Assembly: GCA_034112325.1 (NCBI GenBank)
Contig: JAWUVO010000049.1
Span: 1-14,928 of the forward strand
Source of the DNA: Bermanella sp034112325
GTDB taxonomy: Bacteria > Pseudomonadota > Gammaproteobacteria > Pseudomonadales > Oceanobacteraceae
DNA length: 14,928 nt
Direction of reading: 5' to 3'
This document shows positions 6,978 through 14,218 of the stretch, one piece after another; position 1 is the stretch's first letter; each line of letters opens with the position of its first letter. The notes beneath the pieces were generated by a model, which was not told the origin of the DNA, searched no databases, and saw nothing but the letters and a program-made list of their open reading frames with translations. Both the position numbers and the translations under genes were made by a program.

Positions 6978-8393
6978 TTACGAATGGCAAGTATGGGCCA
7001 GCTCTCCAACGGTTTTTATGGCATTCATTAGCCTAGAATCTATAGGAAGAGCGCAATTCACCCGTAAATACTGGTCAAACTCATCACTATTCGAAAACAA
7101 TGCCCCGGGCGCTAAACTAATACCTTGCTCTAATGCTTTCATCTGTAACTCGGCTACCGAGCCATTGCCGGCTATTTTTACCCATAATACAAAACCTCCA
7201 TTAGGCATAGTAATACGGGTATCGTCAGGAAAATATTGGCGAATCGCGATTGATACCTTTTTTAGGTTCGACTGGCATATGCTTCTAAACTTTCTTAAGT
7301 GTCGGTCAAAGTGCCCAGACTCTAAAAAACTGCTTATGGATAACTGGCAAATGGCAGAAGGTGAGAATGAAGAGAAACTTTGTTCTTGCACAATCTTATC
7401 GAATATCTTACCGGGTAAACACCAGCCGATCCGTAGGCCTGGTGCCAGTGTTTTTGAAAAACTAGAGCAGTGCATGACTCGGTCGTCTACATCAAAGGTT
7501 TTAAGTACGGTATTTACGCAGTCTGTGAATCCTAATTCGCCGTAAACATCGTCTTCTAAAATAGTGACATCGTATTGTTGAGCAAGCTTGTATAACCTCT
7601 GCTGTTTCTCGGTATTCATCACCGCACCTGTTGGGTTGCTATAGCGTGATGAAGTAATAATTAATTTTATCGACCATTGTTTCATCGCTAACGACAAGGC
7701 GTCTAGGCTCATGCCTGTTTGTGAGTCAGTGGGAATTTCAATTACCTTTAAGCCTTTTTGCTTAGCCAGTTGCAAATAACCGTAATAACAGGGGCTTTCT
7801 ATGGCAATAATGTCGCCTGGCTGAGTGGCTGCATTAAGGCATAGAGATAAGGCTTCGGAACAGCCCTGAGTAATAATTATTTCGTCTGGGCTGCATTTCA
7901 CACTTACCTGTCGCATGCGGGTAGCTATTTGACGGCGTAAAGGTTCATACCCCGGAGGAAATATATAAGCCAAAGTTTGTGCAGATTGAAACCGTGATGC
8001 TTTTTGAATATGTGACTGTATTACTTTTTGAGGCATGAAATCATCGTGCGCAATTGCCGCACCTAAGTTTAATAAACCTGGCTGATTGGTTGCATTGAGC
8101 ATAGTAGAAATTATATCGATTTTGCTTACTACTTTAGGAGGGGTGCCCTTTGAGATTGGGGGAGGCTGAATTGGCTGGTTGGCACCTTCTCTGACAAAAT
8201 AACCCGCCTGGGGTTTCGATCGCACTAATCCTTGATCTTCAAGCAAGCCATAAGCCTGTGAAATAGTGCTAATACTGACGGATTTTTGCTGAGACAGTGT
8301 CCTAACACTGGGGATTTTTTCTCCTGAAAGATAAATGCCTTGCTGGATGTCTGCCGCTATATCGCTGGCAATTCTTTCATACAGCTTATTCAT
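6978..8393 (-). CDS. MocR-type transcriptional regulator (GntR winged helix fused to aminotransferase-like domain)
   Basis: This 471-residue protein carries an N-terminal GntR winged helix (about 1-68: ERIASDIAADIQQG, GEKIPSVRTLSQQ, VSISTISQAYGLLEDQGLVRSKPQAGYFV). A linker rich in Pro and Lys leads to a fold-type I, PLP-dependent aminotransferase-like domain (about 105-470). Visible cofactor residues are Asn253 in SNPTG, the Asp281/Tyr284 region of LEDDVYGEL, Lys314 in SSFSK (Schiff base), and Arg321 in GLRIGW. All are intact, so it should bind PLP and sense a PLP-reactive or amino-acid-like effector. MocR proteins commonly control the gene next to them; here that is the divergent EamA transporter. 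The intergenic region has four copies of a 12-bp element that fits as its operator. The ATG is the first in-frame start near the winged helix. Confidence 0.9.
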   Translation of the reverse strand: MNKLYERIASDIAADIQQGIYLSGEKIPSVRTLSQQKSVSISTISQAYGLLEDQGLVRSKPQAGYFVREGANQPIQPPPISKGTPPKVVSKIDIISTMLNATNQPGLLNLGAAIAHDDFMPQKVIQSHIQKASRFQSAQTLAYIFPPGYEPLRRQIATRMRQVSVKCSPDEIIITQGCSEALSLCLNAATQPGDIIAIESPCYYGYLQLAKQKGLKVIEIPTDSQTGMSLDALSLAMKQWSIKLIITSSRYSNPTGAVMNTEKQQRLYKLAQQYDVTILEDDVYGELGFTDCVNTVLKTFDVDDRVMHCSSFSKTLAPGLRIGWCLPGKIFDKIVQEQSFSSFSPSAICQLSISSFLESGHFDRHLRKFRSICQSNLKKVSIAIRQYFPDDTRITMPNGGFVLWVKIAGNGSVAELQMKALEQGISLAPGALFSNSDEFDQYLRVNCALPIDSRLMNAIKTVGELAHTCHS

Positions 8394-8463
8394 ACAATCG
8401 TTACCTAGAATGGTTATTTAATGAGCGGTAAAAACCTAACATCAACCTATTGTAAGTCATTTA

Positions 8464-8570
8464 CTGTACCGCTTCTAATATCAATTGTTTAATAATAAAG
8501 CAGTACAGTTACTGTTTTAATTGATCTGTACTGCTTTTTATCTGAAGTCCTGCATCTTAAAGCAATACAG
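8464..8570. promoter_or_regulatory. Four-copy 12-bp operator-like array between the MocR and EamA genes
   Basis: Four copies of AAAGCrrTACAG alternate in orientation. Copy 1 (minus) is CTGTACCGCTT at 8464-8474. Copy 2 (plus) is AAAGCAGTACAG at 8497-8508. Copy 3 (minus) is CTGTACTGCTTT at 8526-8537. Copy 4 (plus) is AAAGCAATACAG at 8559-8570. Copies 2 and 3 are perfect inverted repeats. Start-to-start distances are 33, 29 and 33 bp, close to three helical turns for each outer pair. Position and symmetry suggest a binding array for the adjacent MocR-type regulator; which protein binds is an inference. Confidence 0.7.
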
Positions 8571-8585
8571 GTGTCAGAGCATAAT
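8557..8585 (+). promoter_or_regulatory. Possible promoter of the EamA transporter gene
   Basis: CATAAT at 8580-8585 is a plausible -10, with TTAAAG 17 bp upstream at 8557-8562 as a weak -35. The -35 overlaps copy 4 of the repeat array, so a bound regulator would directly affect polymerase here. The match is modest. Confidence 0.35.
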
Positions 8586-8602
8586 AGCCGCTCATGAATT
8601 AA

Positions 8603-9541
8603 ATGTATGAAAGTATTATGTCTATATCTCTATTTGCCGCGCTATACCAAGCTAATACCAATCAGAATAGCTCGAAGCAGCTATCACCTTTATTAAATGC
8701 ATTATTTGCAGTGGCATTATTCAGCTTAACAGCTCCTTTTACACAGGTAGCATTAAAGGACTTTAGCCCAGAATTTATTACCTTTTTCCGTGCGGGTACA
8801 GTGGGCTTATGCAGTTTGATATTGGCAGGCTATTTAGCATGGCAGTTACCAAGCAAAAAGAATTGTCTGCTTATTTTAATTGGTGGCTTGGCGATCATGC
8901 TTGTATTTCCGTATACAGTGGCGCTGTCATTGTCGCAGTGGCAAGCCAGTGACTTAGGAGTTGTATTGGCCGGTATCCCATTAATTACCGCATGGATGGC
9001 AAGTGTTATTTTTAAAGAAAAGCAAAACCTAGCATTCTGGCTGTGTATTTTTGTGGGAACAGGGTTACTGATGTTGTTTGCTTATGTGCAAGCTAGCGGA
9101 CACATTCATGGGGCTGTTTTTGTTATGTTGATTGCTGCAGGCATAGGTTATAGCTTTGGTGGGCAAGTGGCTAAATCGATTGGTGGTTTCAAAACTATAT
9201 GTTGGATGGCTATATTTTATCTACCCATATCGGCATTAGGTTTAGGCTTTGAAACACCGCGCATGGCCGCTAATTTTCAAGTCGCTTCAATGGACTCGAT
9301 ATGGGCGCTGATATATCTTGCATTAATAAGCCAGTGGATTGGGTTTCATTTTTGGTACGGGGCAATGGCGAAAATTGGAATAGCAAAAGTAGGGCAGGTA
9401 CAATTACTACAGCCATTTTTTACCCTACTATTCTCTGTACTGTTATTGGGTGTGGTATTAAATGCTCAGCAATTTATATTTGCAGGATTGATAACATTAA
9501 CCGTGGTTGTGTCTATGCGATATAAAGTCAAAATAACTTAG
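8603..9541 (+). CDS. EamA/DMT-family transporter
   Basis: This 312-residue, strongly hydrophobic protein has about ten predicted membrane helices in two EamA-type halves. The first half contains LLNALFAVALFSLTAPFTQVAL and a typical FSPEFITFFRAGTVG loop. The second begins around AVFVMLIAAGIGYSFGG and ends FAGLITLTVVVSMRYK. DMT proteins usually export amino acids or metabolites, or act as permeases; the substrate cannot be read from sequence. The divergent MocR-type regulator suggests an amino acid, amine or vitamin-B6-related effector (inference). The start is uncertain: ATG 8603 and ATG 8618 are in frame and neither has a strong ribosome binding site. The very short leader predicted from the nearby -10 slightly favours 8618. 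Confidence 0.85.
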   Translation: MYESIMSISLFAALYQANTNQNSSKQLSPLLNALFAVALFSLTAPFTQVALKDFSPEFITFFRAGTVGLCSLILAGYLAWQLPSKKNCLLILIGGLAIMLVFPYTVALSLSQWQASDLGVVLAGIPLITAWMASVIFKEKQNLAFWLCIFVGTGLLMLFAYVQASGHIHGAVFVMLIAAGIGYSFGGQVAKSIGGFKTICWMAIFYLPISALGLGFETPRMAANFQVASMDSIWALIYLALISQWIGFHFWYGAMAKIGIAKVGQVQLLQPFFTLLFSVLLLGVVLNAQQFIFAGLITLTVVVSMRYKVKIT

Positions 9542-9615
9542 CTGTAAAGTAATTATAGTTCTGAGTAAAACTCTTGAATCCTGCTTTTCTTAAACGTATT
9601 AAGCGCTTTATATGT

Positions 9616-9638
9616 CCCCCGAATATTAATATCGGGGG
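9616..9638. other. GC-rich stem-loop between convergent genes
   Basis: CCCCCGA (9616-9622) pairs exactly with TCGGGGG (9632-9638) around a 9-nt AT loop. It lies 75 bp after the EamA stop and 38 bp from the stop of the converging reductase. Neither strand has a T run after it, so it is at best a transcript-end or pausing structure and not a canonical intrinsic terminator. Confidence 0.45.
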
Positions 9639-9675
9639 TATGGCTATTTGCTTGAAGTACTAACTATTCCAACTA

Positions 9676-10710
9676 CTATCTCATTCCAAGTACTACCTTT
9701 CCTATCATATCTCCTTTTTCTACCATTGCATGAGCGGCTATTAGGTTTTCGACAGTAATGTCACCTAGGTTTTTGGTAGCTGTGGTTATTATTTTGCCAC
9801 TGTCTAACAGCTCAGATATTTTATTTAAAATATGATGCTGTTTAATCATGTCGTCGGTTTCAAAGCGCGCGCGAGTGAACATTAATTCCCAGTGCAGGCT
9901 AACGCTTTTCATTTTTAAGCCTTGAATATTTAACGGTTCGGTTGGGTCATCAATTAAACAGATTTTCCCCTGCGGTTTTATCACTTCAATGTAATCATCA
10001 AAATGTTGAGAGGTATGTGTAAGGCTAGCAATATGGCTAACTTGTTTAATACCAATTGAAGCCAGCTGTGCTGCAATACCACCGTCTTTTTTTGCATGAC
10101 TAATAACATGGTCGGCGCCCATCTTGGTACACCAGGCTTGGCTTTCTGGACGGCTGGCGGTTGCAATAACAATAGACTCTGGGATTAATGCTTTGGCTAT
10201 TTGTATCATTGCACTGCCAACACCACCGGCTGCACCCGTAATTAAAATAGTAGGGGCGCTGATACTAAAGCGATTTTTAAAATCTACTTGCAAGCGATCA
10301 AACAGCATTTCGTAAGCGGTAATCGCAGTTAATGGTAGGGCAGCGGCTTCAGCTTTTGTTATATTTTTTGGCGCACGGCCTACAATTCGTTCGTCAACTA
10401 ATTGAAATTCAGAATTTGACCCTTGGCGTGCAACATCGCCAGCATAAAAAACTACATCACCCACTTTAAATAATGTCACTTCTTTGCCTATTGCGGTTAC
10501 TGTACCCACAGCATCAAAGCCTAACGTTTTTGCTTCACCTGGTTCAGGCAGGGCGCGAAGACGTACCTTGCTGTCGATAGGGTTTACACTGACGGCTTGA
10601 ACGTTTACTAATAGATCACGCCCCTTTGCAATAGGCATTTGTAGTTCTGTTACAAACAGGGCGTTTGGTTGATCAATTGGTAAGCTGTGGTTAAAAACAA
10701 TGGCTTTCAT
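9676..10710 (-). CDS. Zinc-binding alcohol dehydrogenase family protein (TIGR02817-like medium-chain reductase)
   Basis: This 344-residue medium-chain dehydrogenase/reductase starts MKAIVFNHSLPIDQPNALF, the N-terminus expected for TIGR02817-type proteins. The frame is open for 20 more codons upstream, but these do not look like family sequence. The GroES-like domain (1 to about 125) has VNPIDSKVR and GFDAVGTVTAIG. The Rossmann domain has ITGAAGGVGSAMIQIAK (157-173) for NAD(P)H. Cysteines occur only around 194 and 251, so no Cys/His zinc site is visible. It should behave as a zinc-independent quinone or enone reductase despite the family name. The substrate is unknown. It diverges from bioA; I see no evidence of a link to biotin. 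Confidence 0.85.
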   Translation of the reverse strand: MKAIVFNHSLPIDQPNALFVTELQMPIAKGRDLLVNVQAVSVNPIDSKVRLRALPEPGEAKTLGFDAVGTVTAIGKEVTLFKVGDVVFYAGDVARQGSNSEFQLVDERIVGRAPKNITKAEAAALPLTAITAYEMLFDRLQVDFKNRFSISAPTILITGAAGGVGSAMIQIAKALIPESIVIATASRPESQAWCTKMGADHVISHAKKDGGIAAQLASIGIKQVSHIASLTHTSQHFDDYIEVIKPQGKICLIDDPTEPLNIQGLKMKSVSLHWELMFTRARFETDDMIKQHHILNKISELLDSGKIITTATKNLGDITVENLIAAHAMVEKGDMIGKVVLGMR

Positions 10711-10933
10711 AATAAATTGACTACTTAAAATAGATTGGTTAAAAAATTCTCTAATGTTTCTTTTTACCAAAGCTTTGAACTTTTGCTTATAGCTCTAAAA
10801 GTAACAAGTATAAATAGAGAGATAGAACTCATATAGTGATGATTTACAGTCTGATAAATTCTATCTGCATGGCTAGCTAATTAGCTTTGTATGATCTCTT
10901 TTATGCCTGATTAGGTCAATAATTGAAATATGT

Positions 10934-10962
10934 TTGGTAACCTACACTTAAGTCGATAAAAT
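10934..10962 (+). promoter_or_regulatory. Candidate promoter of bioA
   Basis: TTGGTA (10934-10939) and TAAAAT (10957-10962) are separated by 17 bp, matching the sigma70 consensus at 4 of 6 and 5 of 6 positions. Transcription would start near 10969, about 30 nt before the GTG start. The -10 contains the ATG of the 13-codon upstream frame, so this promoter would exclude that frame from the mRNA. I see no convincing BirA operator here. Confidence 0.5.
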
Positions 10963-11002
10963 GGACTATGACATTTTTTGGTATTTAGAGATTATATTGT
11001 GA
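10961..11002 (+). other. Possible 13-codon leader frame overlapping the bioA start
   Basis: ATG at 10961 opens the frame MDYDIFWYLEIIL, which ends in TGA at 11000-11002. The TGA overlaps the bioA GTG (10999-11001) as GTGA, the arrangement used for translational coupling. Its own ribosome binding site is weak, and the best-looking promoter would start transcription downstream of its ATG. It may be chance. Confidence 0.25.
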
Positions 11003-12300
11003 ACTCATTATCAGCCGAACAGATTCTAGACTTAGACCAGAAGCACGTTTGGCATCCTTACTCATCGTTTGCCGCGCCACTTTTGCCGTACCCAGTAGAA
11101 AGTACAGATGGTGTTCGAATAAAGCTTAAGGATGGTCGTGAACTAATTGATGGTATGGCGTCTTGGTGGTCGGCTGTGCATGGATACGGGCACCCAAAAC
11201 TAAAACAAGCGGCTCACGAGCAAATAGATACCATGAGTCATGTGATGTTTGGCGGATTAACTCATGAACCAGCTGTGGCCTTATGCGAAAAGCTAGTAAA
11301 AATTACTCCCACTGGTTTAAATAAAGTATTCATTAGTGACAGCGGCTCTGTAGCGGTAGAGGTAGCGATTAAAATGGCGTTTCAGTATTGGATCAGCCAA
11401 GGCCAATCTAATAAAAATAAACTGCTAACTGTCAATAATGGTTACCACGGCGATACGTTTGCCACCATGGCTGTGTGTGATCCGGTTAATGGTATGCACC
11501 ATATGTTTGAGCAAGTATTAAACAAACATATTTTTGTCGAAGCCCCGCAGCCTGCTATTCATAGTCAGTTAAAAACTGAATTTAAAGAAGAGCATATTCA
11601 GTCTTTAAAGGAGTGTTTAGAAAAGAATAATCAATTAATAGCAGCGTTAATTCTTGAGCCTATCGTTCAGGGCGCAGGGGGTATGCGTTTTTATCATCCT
11701 GATTATCTAACCCGAGCTAGAGAATTATGCGACGAGCATAATGTGTTATTAATTGCTGACGAAGTGGCCACAGGTTTTGGCCGTACTGGAAAAATGTTTG
11801 CGTGTGATCACGCTAACATCAGCCCAGATATTTTATGTGTGGGCAAGGCGCTAACAGGCGGTTTTATGAGCTTGGCAGCTACCTTATGTACCGACAAGGT
11901 AGCCAAAGGTATTTGCGATGGCGAGGCTGGTGTGTTTATGCATGGCCCTACTTTTATGGGTAATCCATTAGCTTGTGCGGTAGCGAATGCCAGTTTAGAT
12001 ATATTAATGACGGGTGAGTGGCAACAGCAAATTTTAGATATTGAAGCTGGTATGGAAACAGGCTTTGCTGCGGCTAAAGATTTACCACAAGTTGCAGATG
12101 TTCGTGTACTAGGTGGTGTGGGTGTAATTGAATTGGTAGAACCTGTGAACATGACACAAGTACAGCCTATGTTTGTAGAGCAAGGCGTGTGGGTAAGGCC
12201 GTTTGGTAAAAATGTTTATATATTACCGCCGTATGTAATCAGCAAACAAGATTTAGCATTTTTATGCAATGCCATGGTGAATGTGGTTAAAAAACTTTAA
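10999..12300 (+). CDS. bioA: Adenosylmethionine-8-amino-7-oxononanoate aminotransferase (7,8-diaminopelargonic acid synthase)
   Basis: The enzyme transfers the amino group of S-adenosylmethionine to KAPA to make 7,8-diaminopelargonic acid, the penultimate intermediate before dethiobiotin in biotin synthesis; it is cytosolic and PLP-dependent. With the GTG start it has 433 residues, normal for BioA. Visible motifs are KHVWHPYSS (16-24), DGMASWWSAVHGYGHP (active-site Trp56/57), DSGSVAVEVAIKMA, NNGYHGD, ADEVATGFGRTGK (Asp254 contacts the pyridine nitrogen), VGKALTGG (Lys283, Schiff base) and PTFMGNPLACAVA. The start is GTG 10999, preceded by TAGAG about 8 nt upstream; an in-frame TTG at 10978 is less likely. 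No other bio gene is in the window. The methyltransferase gene follows after 54 bp and may share its transcript. Confidence 0.95.
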   Translation: MNSLSAEQILDLDQKHVWHPYSSFAAPLLPYPVESTDGVRIKLKDGRELIDGMASWWSAVHGYGHPKLKQAAHEQIDTMSHVMFGGLTHEPAVALCEKLVKITPTGLNKVFISDSGSVAVEVAIKMAFQYWISQGQSNKNKLLTVNNGYHGDTFATMAVCDPVNGMHHMFEQVLNKHIFVEAPQPAIHSQLKTEFKEEHIQSLKECLEKNNQLIAALILEPIVQGAGGMRFYHPDYLTRARELCDEHNVLLIADEVATGFGRTGKMFACDHANISPDILCVGKALTGGFMSLAATLCTDKVAKGICDGEAGVFMHGPTFMGNPLACAVANASLDILMTGEWQQQILDIEAGMETGFAAAKDLPQVADVRVLGGVGVIELVEPVNMTQVQPMFVEQGVWVRPFGKNVYILPPYVISKQDLAFLCNAMVNVVKKL

Positions 12301-12318
12301 GTTAATGTTAATTTCTAA

Positions 12319-12330
12319 TTAAGCGCTTAA
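12319..12330. repeat. 12-bp perfect palindrome between bioA and the methyltransferase gene
   Basis: TTAAGCGCTTAA is self-complementary and lies in the 54-bp gap upstream of the methyltransferase. A related TTAAGCGCTTTA occurs at about 9599-9610, in the other convergent gap. It could be a protein site or a weak hairpin. Evidence for function is thin. Confidence 0.3.
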
Positions 12331-12354
12331 CTAAATTCAATTTGGTAGTAAAAA

Positions 12355-12870
12355 ATGAAAAAAAATCAGGTTAGTATTGGTTTAATTAACCCTAAAGATG
12401 CACAGAATGTAGGGTCTGTTTTAAGAGCCATAGGTTGTTACCAAGCCAATGACGTGTATTTTACCGGCACCCGTTATGAGCACGCGTTAAAACATAACAC
12501 AGATACCCATAACGTAGCGCTAAGCTCGCTCATATCTAAAGTAGATTCTATGGTCGAAGCCCGTGACGAACACATGCCAGCCGATACAAGAATTGTATGC
12601 GTTGAGCTGGTAGAGGGAGCTATTTCATTACCTGAATATCAGCATCCGGAAAATGCGTTATATGTGTTTGGGCCAGAAGATGGCAACTTAAAACAAGCCA
12701 TAATAAACGCAGCAGACGACGTAGTATATATACCAACAGTAGGCTGTATGAATTTAGCAGCTACCGTGAATGTGTTACTTTACGATCGCTTAGCAAAAAG
12801 TAAAAATATGGAAGCGTCAGATGAACTGATCAGAAAGAGCCGAGATAACAATAATAGATTAAAAGTTTAA
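12355..12870 (+). CDS. TrmH/SpoU-family RNA methyltransferase
   Basis: This 171-residue SPOUT-fold protein has the three SpoU motifs: motif 1 INPKDAQNVGSVLRA (Asn18, Arg24), motif 2 YVFGPEDGNL (103-112), and motif 3 VVYIPTVGCMNLAATVNVLLYDRL around 123-146, which forms the knot that binds S-adenosylmethionine. At this length it is a single catalytic domain without an N-terminal substrate-binding extension, as in TrmL-like enzymes. Methylation of tRNA or rRNA ribose is likely; the exact nucleotide cannot be assigned. Motif 1 and the tail SRDNNNRLKV differ from E. coli TrmL as I know it, so I give no gene symbol. The start is the ATG before KKNQVSIGLINP. It lies 54 bp after bioA on the same strand. 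Confidence 0.88.
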   Translation: MKKNQVSIGLINPKDAQNVGSVLRAIGCYQANDVYFTGTRYEHALKHNTDTHNVALSSLISKVDSMVEARDEHMPADTRIVCVELVEGAISLPEYQHPENALYVFGPEDGNLKQAIINAADDVVYIPTVGCMNLAATVNVLLYDRLAKSKNMEASDELIRKSRDNNNRLKV

Positions 12871-12906
12871 GGCTAAATAAAACCTAGGAATGAAAGCTAA
12901 ATAGCA

Positions 12907-12931
12907 GGCTAAAATAGAAGTAAATTTAGCC
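12907..12931. other. Stem-loop in the convergent gap after the methyltransferase gene
   Basis: GGCTAAA (12907-12913) pairs with TTTAGCC (12925-12931) around an 11-nt loop, 36 bp after the methyltransferase stop. No clear T run follows on either strand. It may help mark transcript ends together with the adjacent heptamer repeats. Confidence 0.3.
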
Positions 12932-12936
12932 ATGAT

Positions 12937-12964
12937 AAAAGCCAAAAGCCAAAAGCCAAAAGCC
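12937..12964. repeat. Four tandem copies of the heptamer AAAAGCC
   Basis: Perfect 7-bp units lie at 12937-12943, 12944-12950, 12951-12957 and 12958-12964. They sit 34 bp beyond the 3' end of the minus-strand reductase and in no gene. Copy number could vary by slippage, but no coding frame would be affected. Confidence 0.9.
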
Positions 12965-12998
12965 GTACCGACTCTTGATTTCTAACTTTTCAATTAAC

Positions 12999-13997
12999 TT
13001 ATAGTTTTACGATTAACTTACCAGTATTGCCGCCGGTGAATAAAAGATTTAAGCCTTCCATTGCATTTTCTAATCCATTGATGACATGAGCGCGGTATTT
13101 TACTTTTCCTGACATAACATAAGGTGCTAGTTTGGCTATTAATTCAGGTGCATCAGCAAAGTGGTCTGGCATAGCAAAGCCTTGCACAGTAATACGTTTT
13201 TTAATCAAAGGCATCCAGTTAGGGCCTGGGCGAGGGTTGGCCGATTGATAGTCTGAAATCATGCCGCACACTGCGATACGACCATGGGCGTTCATGCGTT
13301 CAAAAATTAGCTCTTGAATAGGGCCGCCAGTGTTTTCAAATAACACATCGACACCATTAGGGGTTAAGGCTGTTAACTGACCTTTTAAATCTTCAGATTT
13401 ATAATTAATGGCACCGTCAAATCCTAGCTCATTTACAATCCAGTCTGCTTTTTCATCGCTACCCACTATGCCAATAACCGTGAGTCCATCAGCTTTTGCT
13501 AGTTGGCCTACAATAGAACCTACAGACCCTGCTGCGCCAGTCACTACAATTGTTTCACCAGATTTAGGTTTTCCTATTCCATATAAACCTTGAGTAGCGG
13601 TTAAGCCCGGTAAAGCAAATACACATAAAGCGGTTAGGGCATCAACACCCGCTTGTACCTTATTAAAACCTTTACCATCGTTAACAATGTATTCGGCCCA
13701 GCCTGTCATTCCCATTACTATATCGCCAACCGCAAACTTAGGATTGTTCGATTCTACCACTTCGCCTAGTCCGCTAGAGCGCATAACGCTGCCTAATTCT
13801 ACCGGTGGAATGTAGCTGTCAGTTGCAGGGCTCATCCAACCAAGCATGGCTGGGTCTAATGACATATGTGTTTGCTTGATTAAAACTTGTCCTTCTCCAG
13901 CTTTAGGAATGTCTTTTTTAACAACTTCAAACATATGTGGGCCAACAGGCGTGCCGTCTGGGCGTTTTGTAAGGTTGATTTCTGTGTACTGAGTCAT
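12999..13997 (-). CDS. NADP-dependent medium-chain oxidoreductase (CurA / leukotriene B4 reductase-like)
   Basis: This 332-residue protein matches the zinc-independent reductase group that includes E. coli CurA (YncB) and mammalian prostaglandin reductase: a start like KRPDGTPVGPHMFEV, MSLDPAMLGWMSP (46-58), ALPGLTATQGLYGIGKPK, the Rossmann motif VTGAAGSVGSIVGQLAK (152-168), FENTGG, RIAVCGMISDY, PGPNWMPLIKKRITVQGF and a C-terminal GKLIVKL. These enzymes use NADPH to reduce the double bond of enones and related reactive carbonyls, so detoxification is a fair guess. The true substrate is unknown. The ATG start has a good ribosome binding site (TAGGAT, about 5-6 nt away). A perfect inverted repeat 58-74 bp upstream of the start suggests local repressor control. 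Confidence 0.88.
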   Translation of the reverse strand: MTQYTEINLTKRPDGTPVGPHMFEVVKKDIPKAGEGQVLIKQTHMSLDPAMLGWMSPATDSYIPPVELGSVMRSSGLGEVVESNNPKFAVGDIVMGMTGWAEYIVNDGKGFNKVQAGVDALTALCVFALPGLTATQGLYGIGKPKSGETIVVTGAAGSVGSIVGQLAKADGLTVIGIVGSDEKADWIVNELGFDGAINYKSEDLKGQLTALTPNGVDVLFENTGGPIQELIFERMNAHGRIAVCGMISDYQSANPRPGPNWMPLIKKRITVQGFAMPDHFADAPELIAKLAPYVMSGKVKYRAHVINGLENAMEGLNLLFTGGNTGKLIVKL

Positions 13998-14054
13998 TTT
14001 AGATCCTACCTATTTATTGATGCCTGTAGGCTATCACATTGAAAAAAACGCAAC

Positions 14055-14071
14055 ATGACCAGCCAGGTCAT
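14055..14071. promoter_or_regulatory. Perfect ATGACC-N5-GGTCAT dyad, probable operator
   Basis: ATGACC (14055-14060), spacer AGCCA, then GGTCAT (14066-14071). It lies in the 221-bp divergent gap, 58 bp upstream of the reductase start and about 150 bp upstream of cysZ. The length and GACC/GGTC arms resemble operators of TetR-family repressors that control enone and aldehyde reductases; a LysR site is also possible. No cognate regulator is in the window. Confidence 0.5.
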
Positions 14072-14218
14072 AGTCTTAATAGATAGGTTTTAATATGGGT
14101 GAGATCGACTATTAAATGAACAGCTGGTTTGGCTTTAAGGTAAGTATTCAGAATGTTTCGAAATTACAAAAAAATGTGGCATAGTGAAGTCATTATTAAT
14201 GACAATTTACAGTGATAT

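Noticed and set aside
6964..7545. 193-codon frame on the plus strand
   Set aside because: It is the antisense shadow of the MocR-type gene, which has clear motifs throughout this stretch.
10711..10770. 20-codon N-terminal extension of the reductase gene
   Set aside because: The family begins at MKAIVFNHSLP; the extension has no family similarity and is AT-rich intergenic-type sequence.
10930..10960. BirA (biotin repressor) operator upstream of bioA
   Set aside because: TTTGGTAACCTACA looks vaguely like half-site sequence, but no second arm is found at the expected distance.
11808..12152. 114-codon frame on the minus strand
   Set aside because: It is antisense to the conserved C-terminal half of bioA and its product has no recognisable family.
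12937..12964. CRISPR array
   Set aside because: The units are 7 bp in direct tandem with no spacers and no cas genes nearby.
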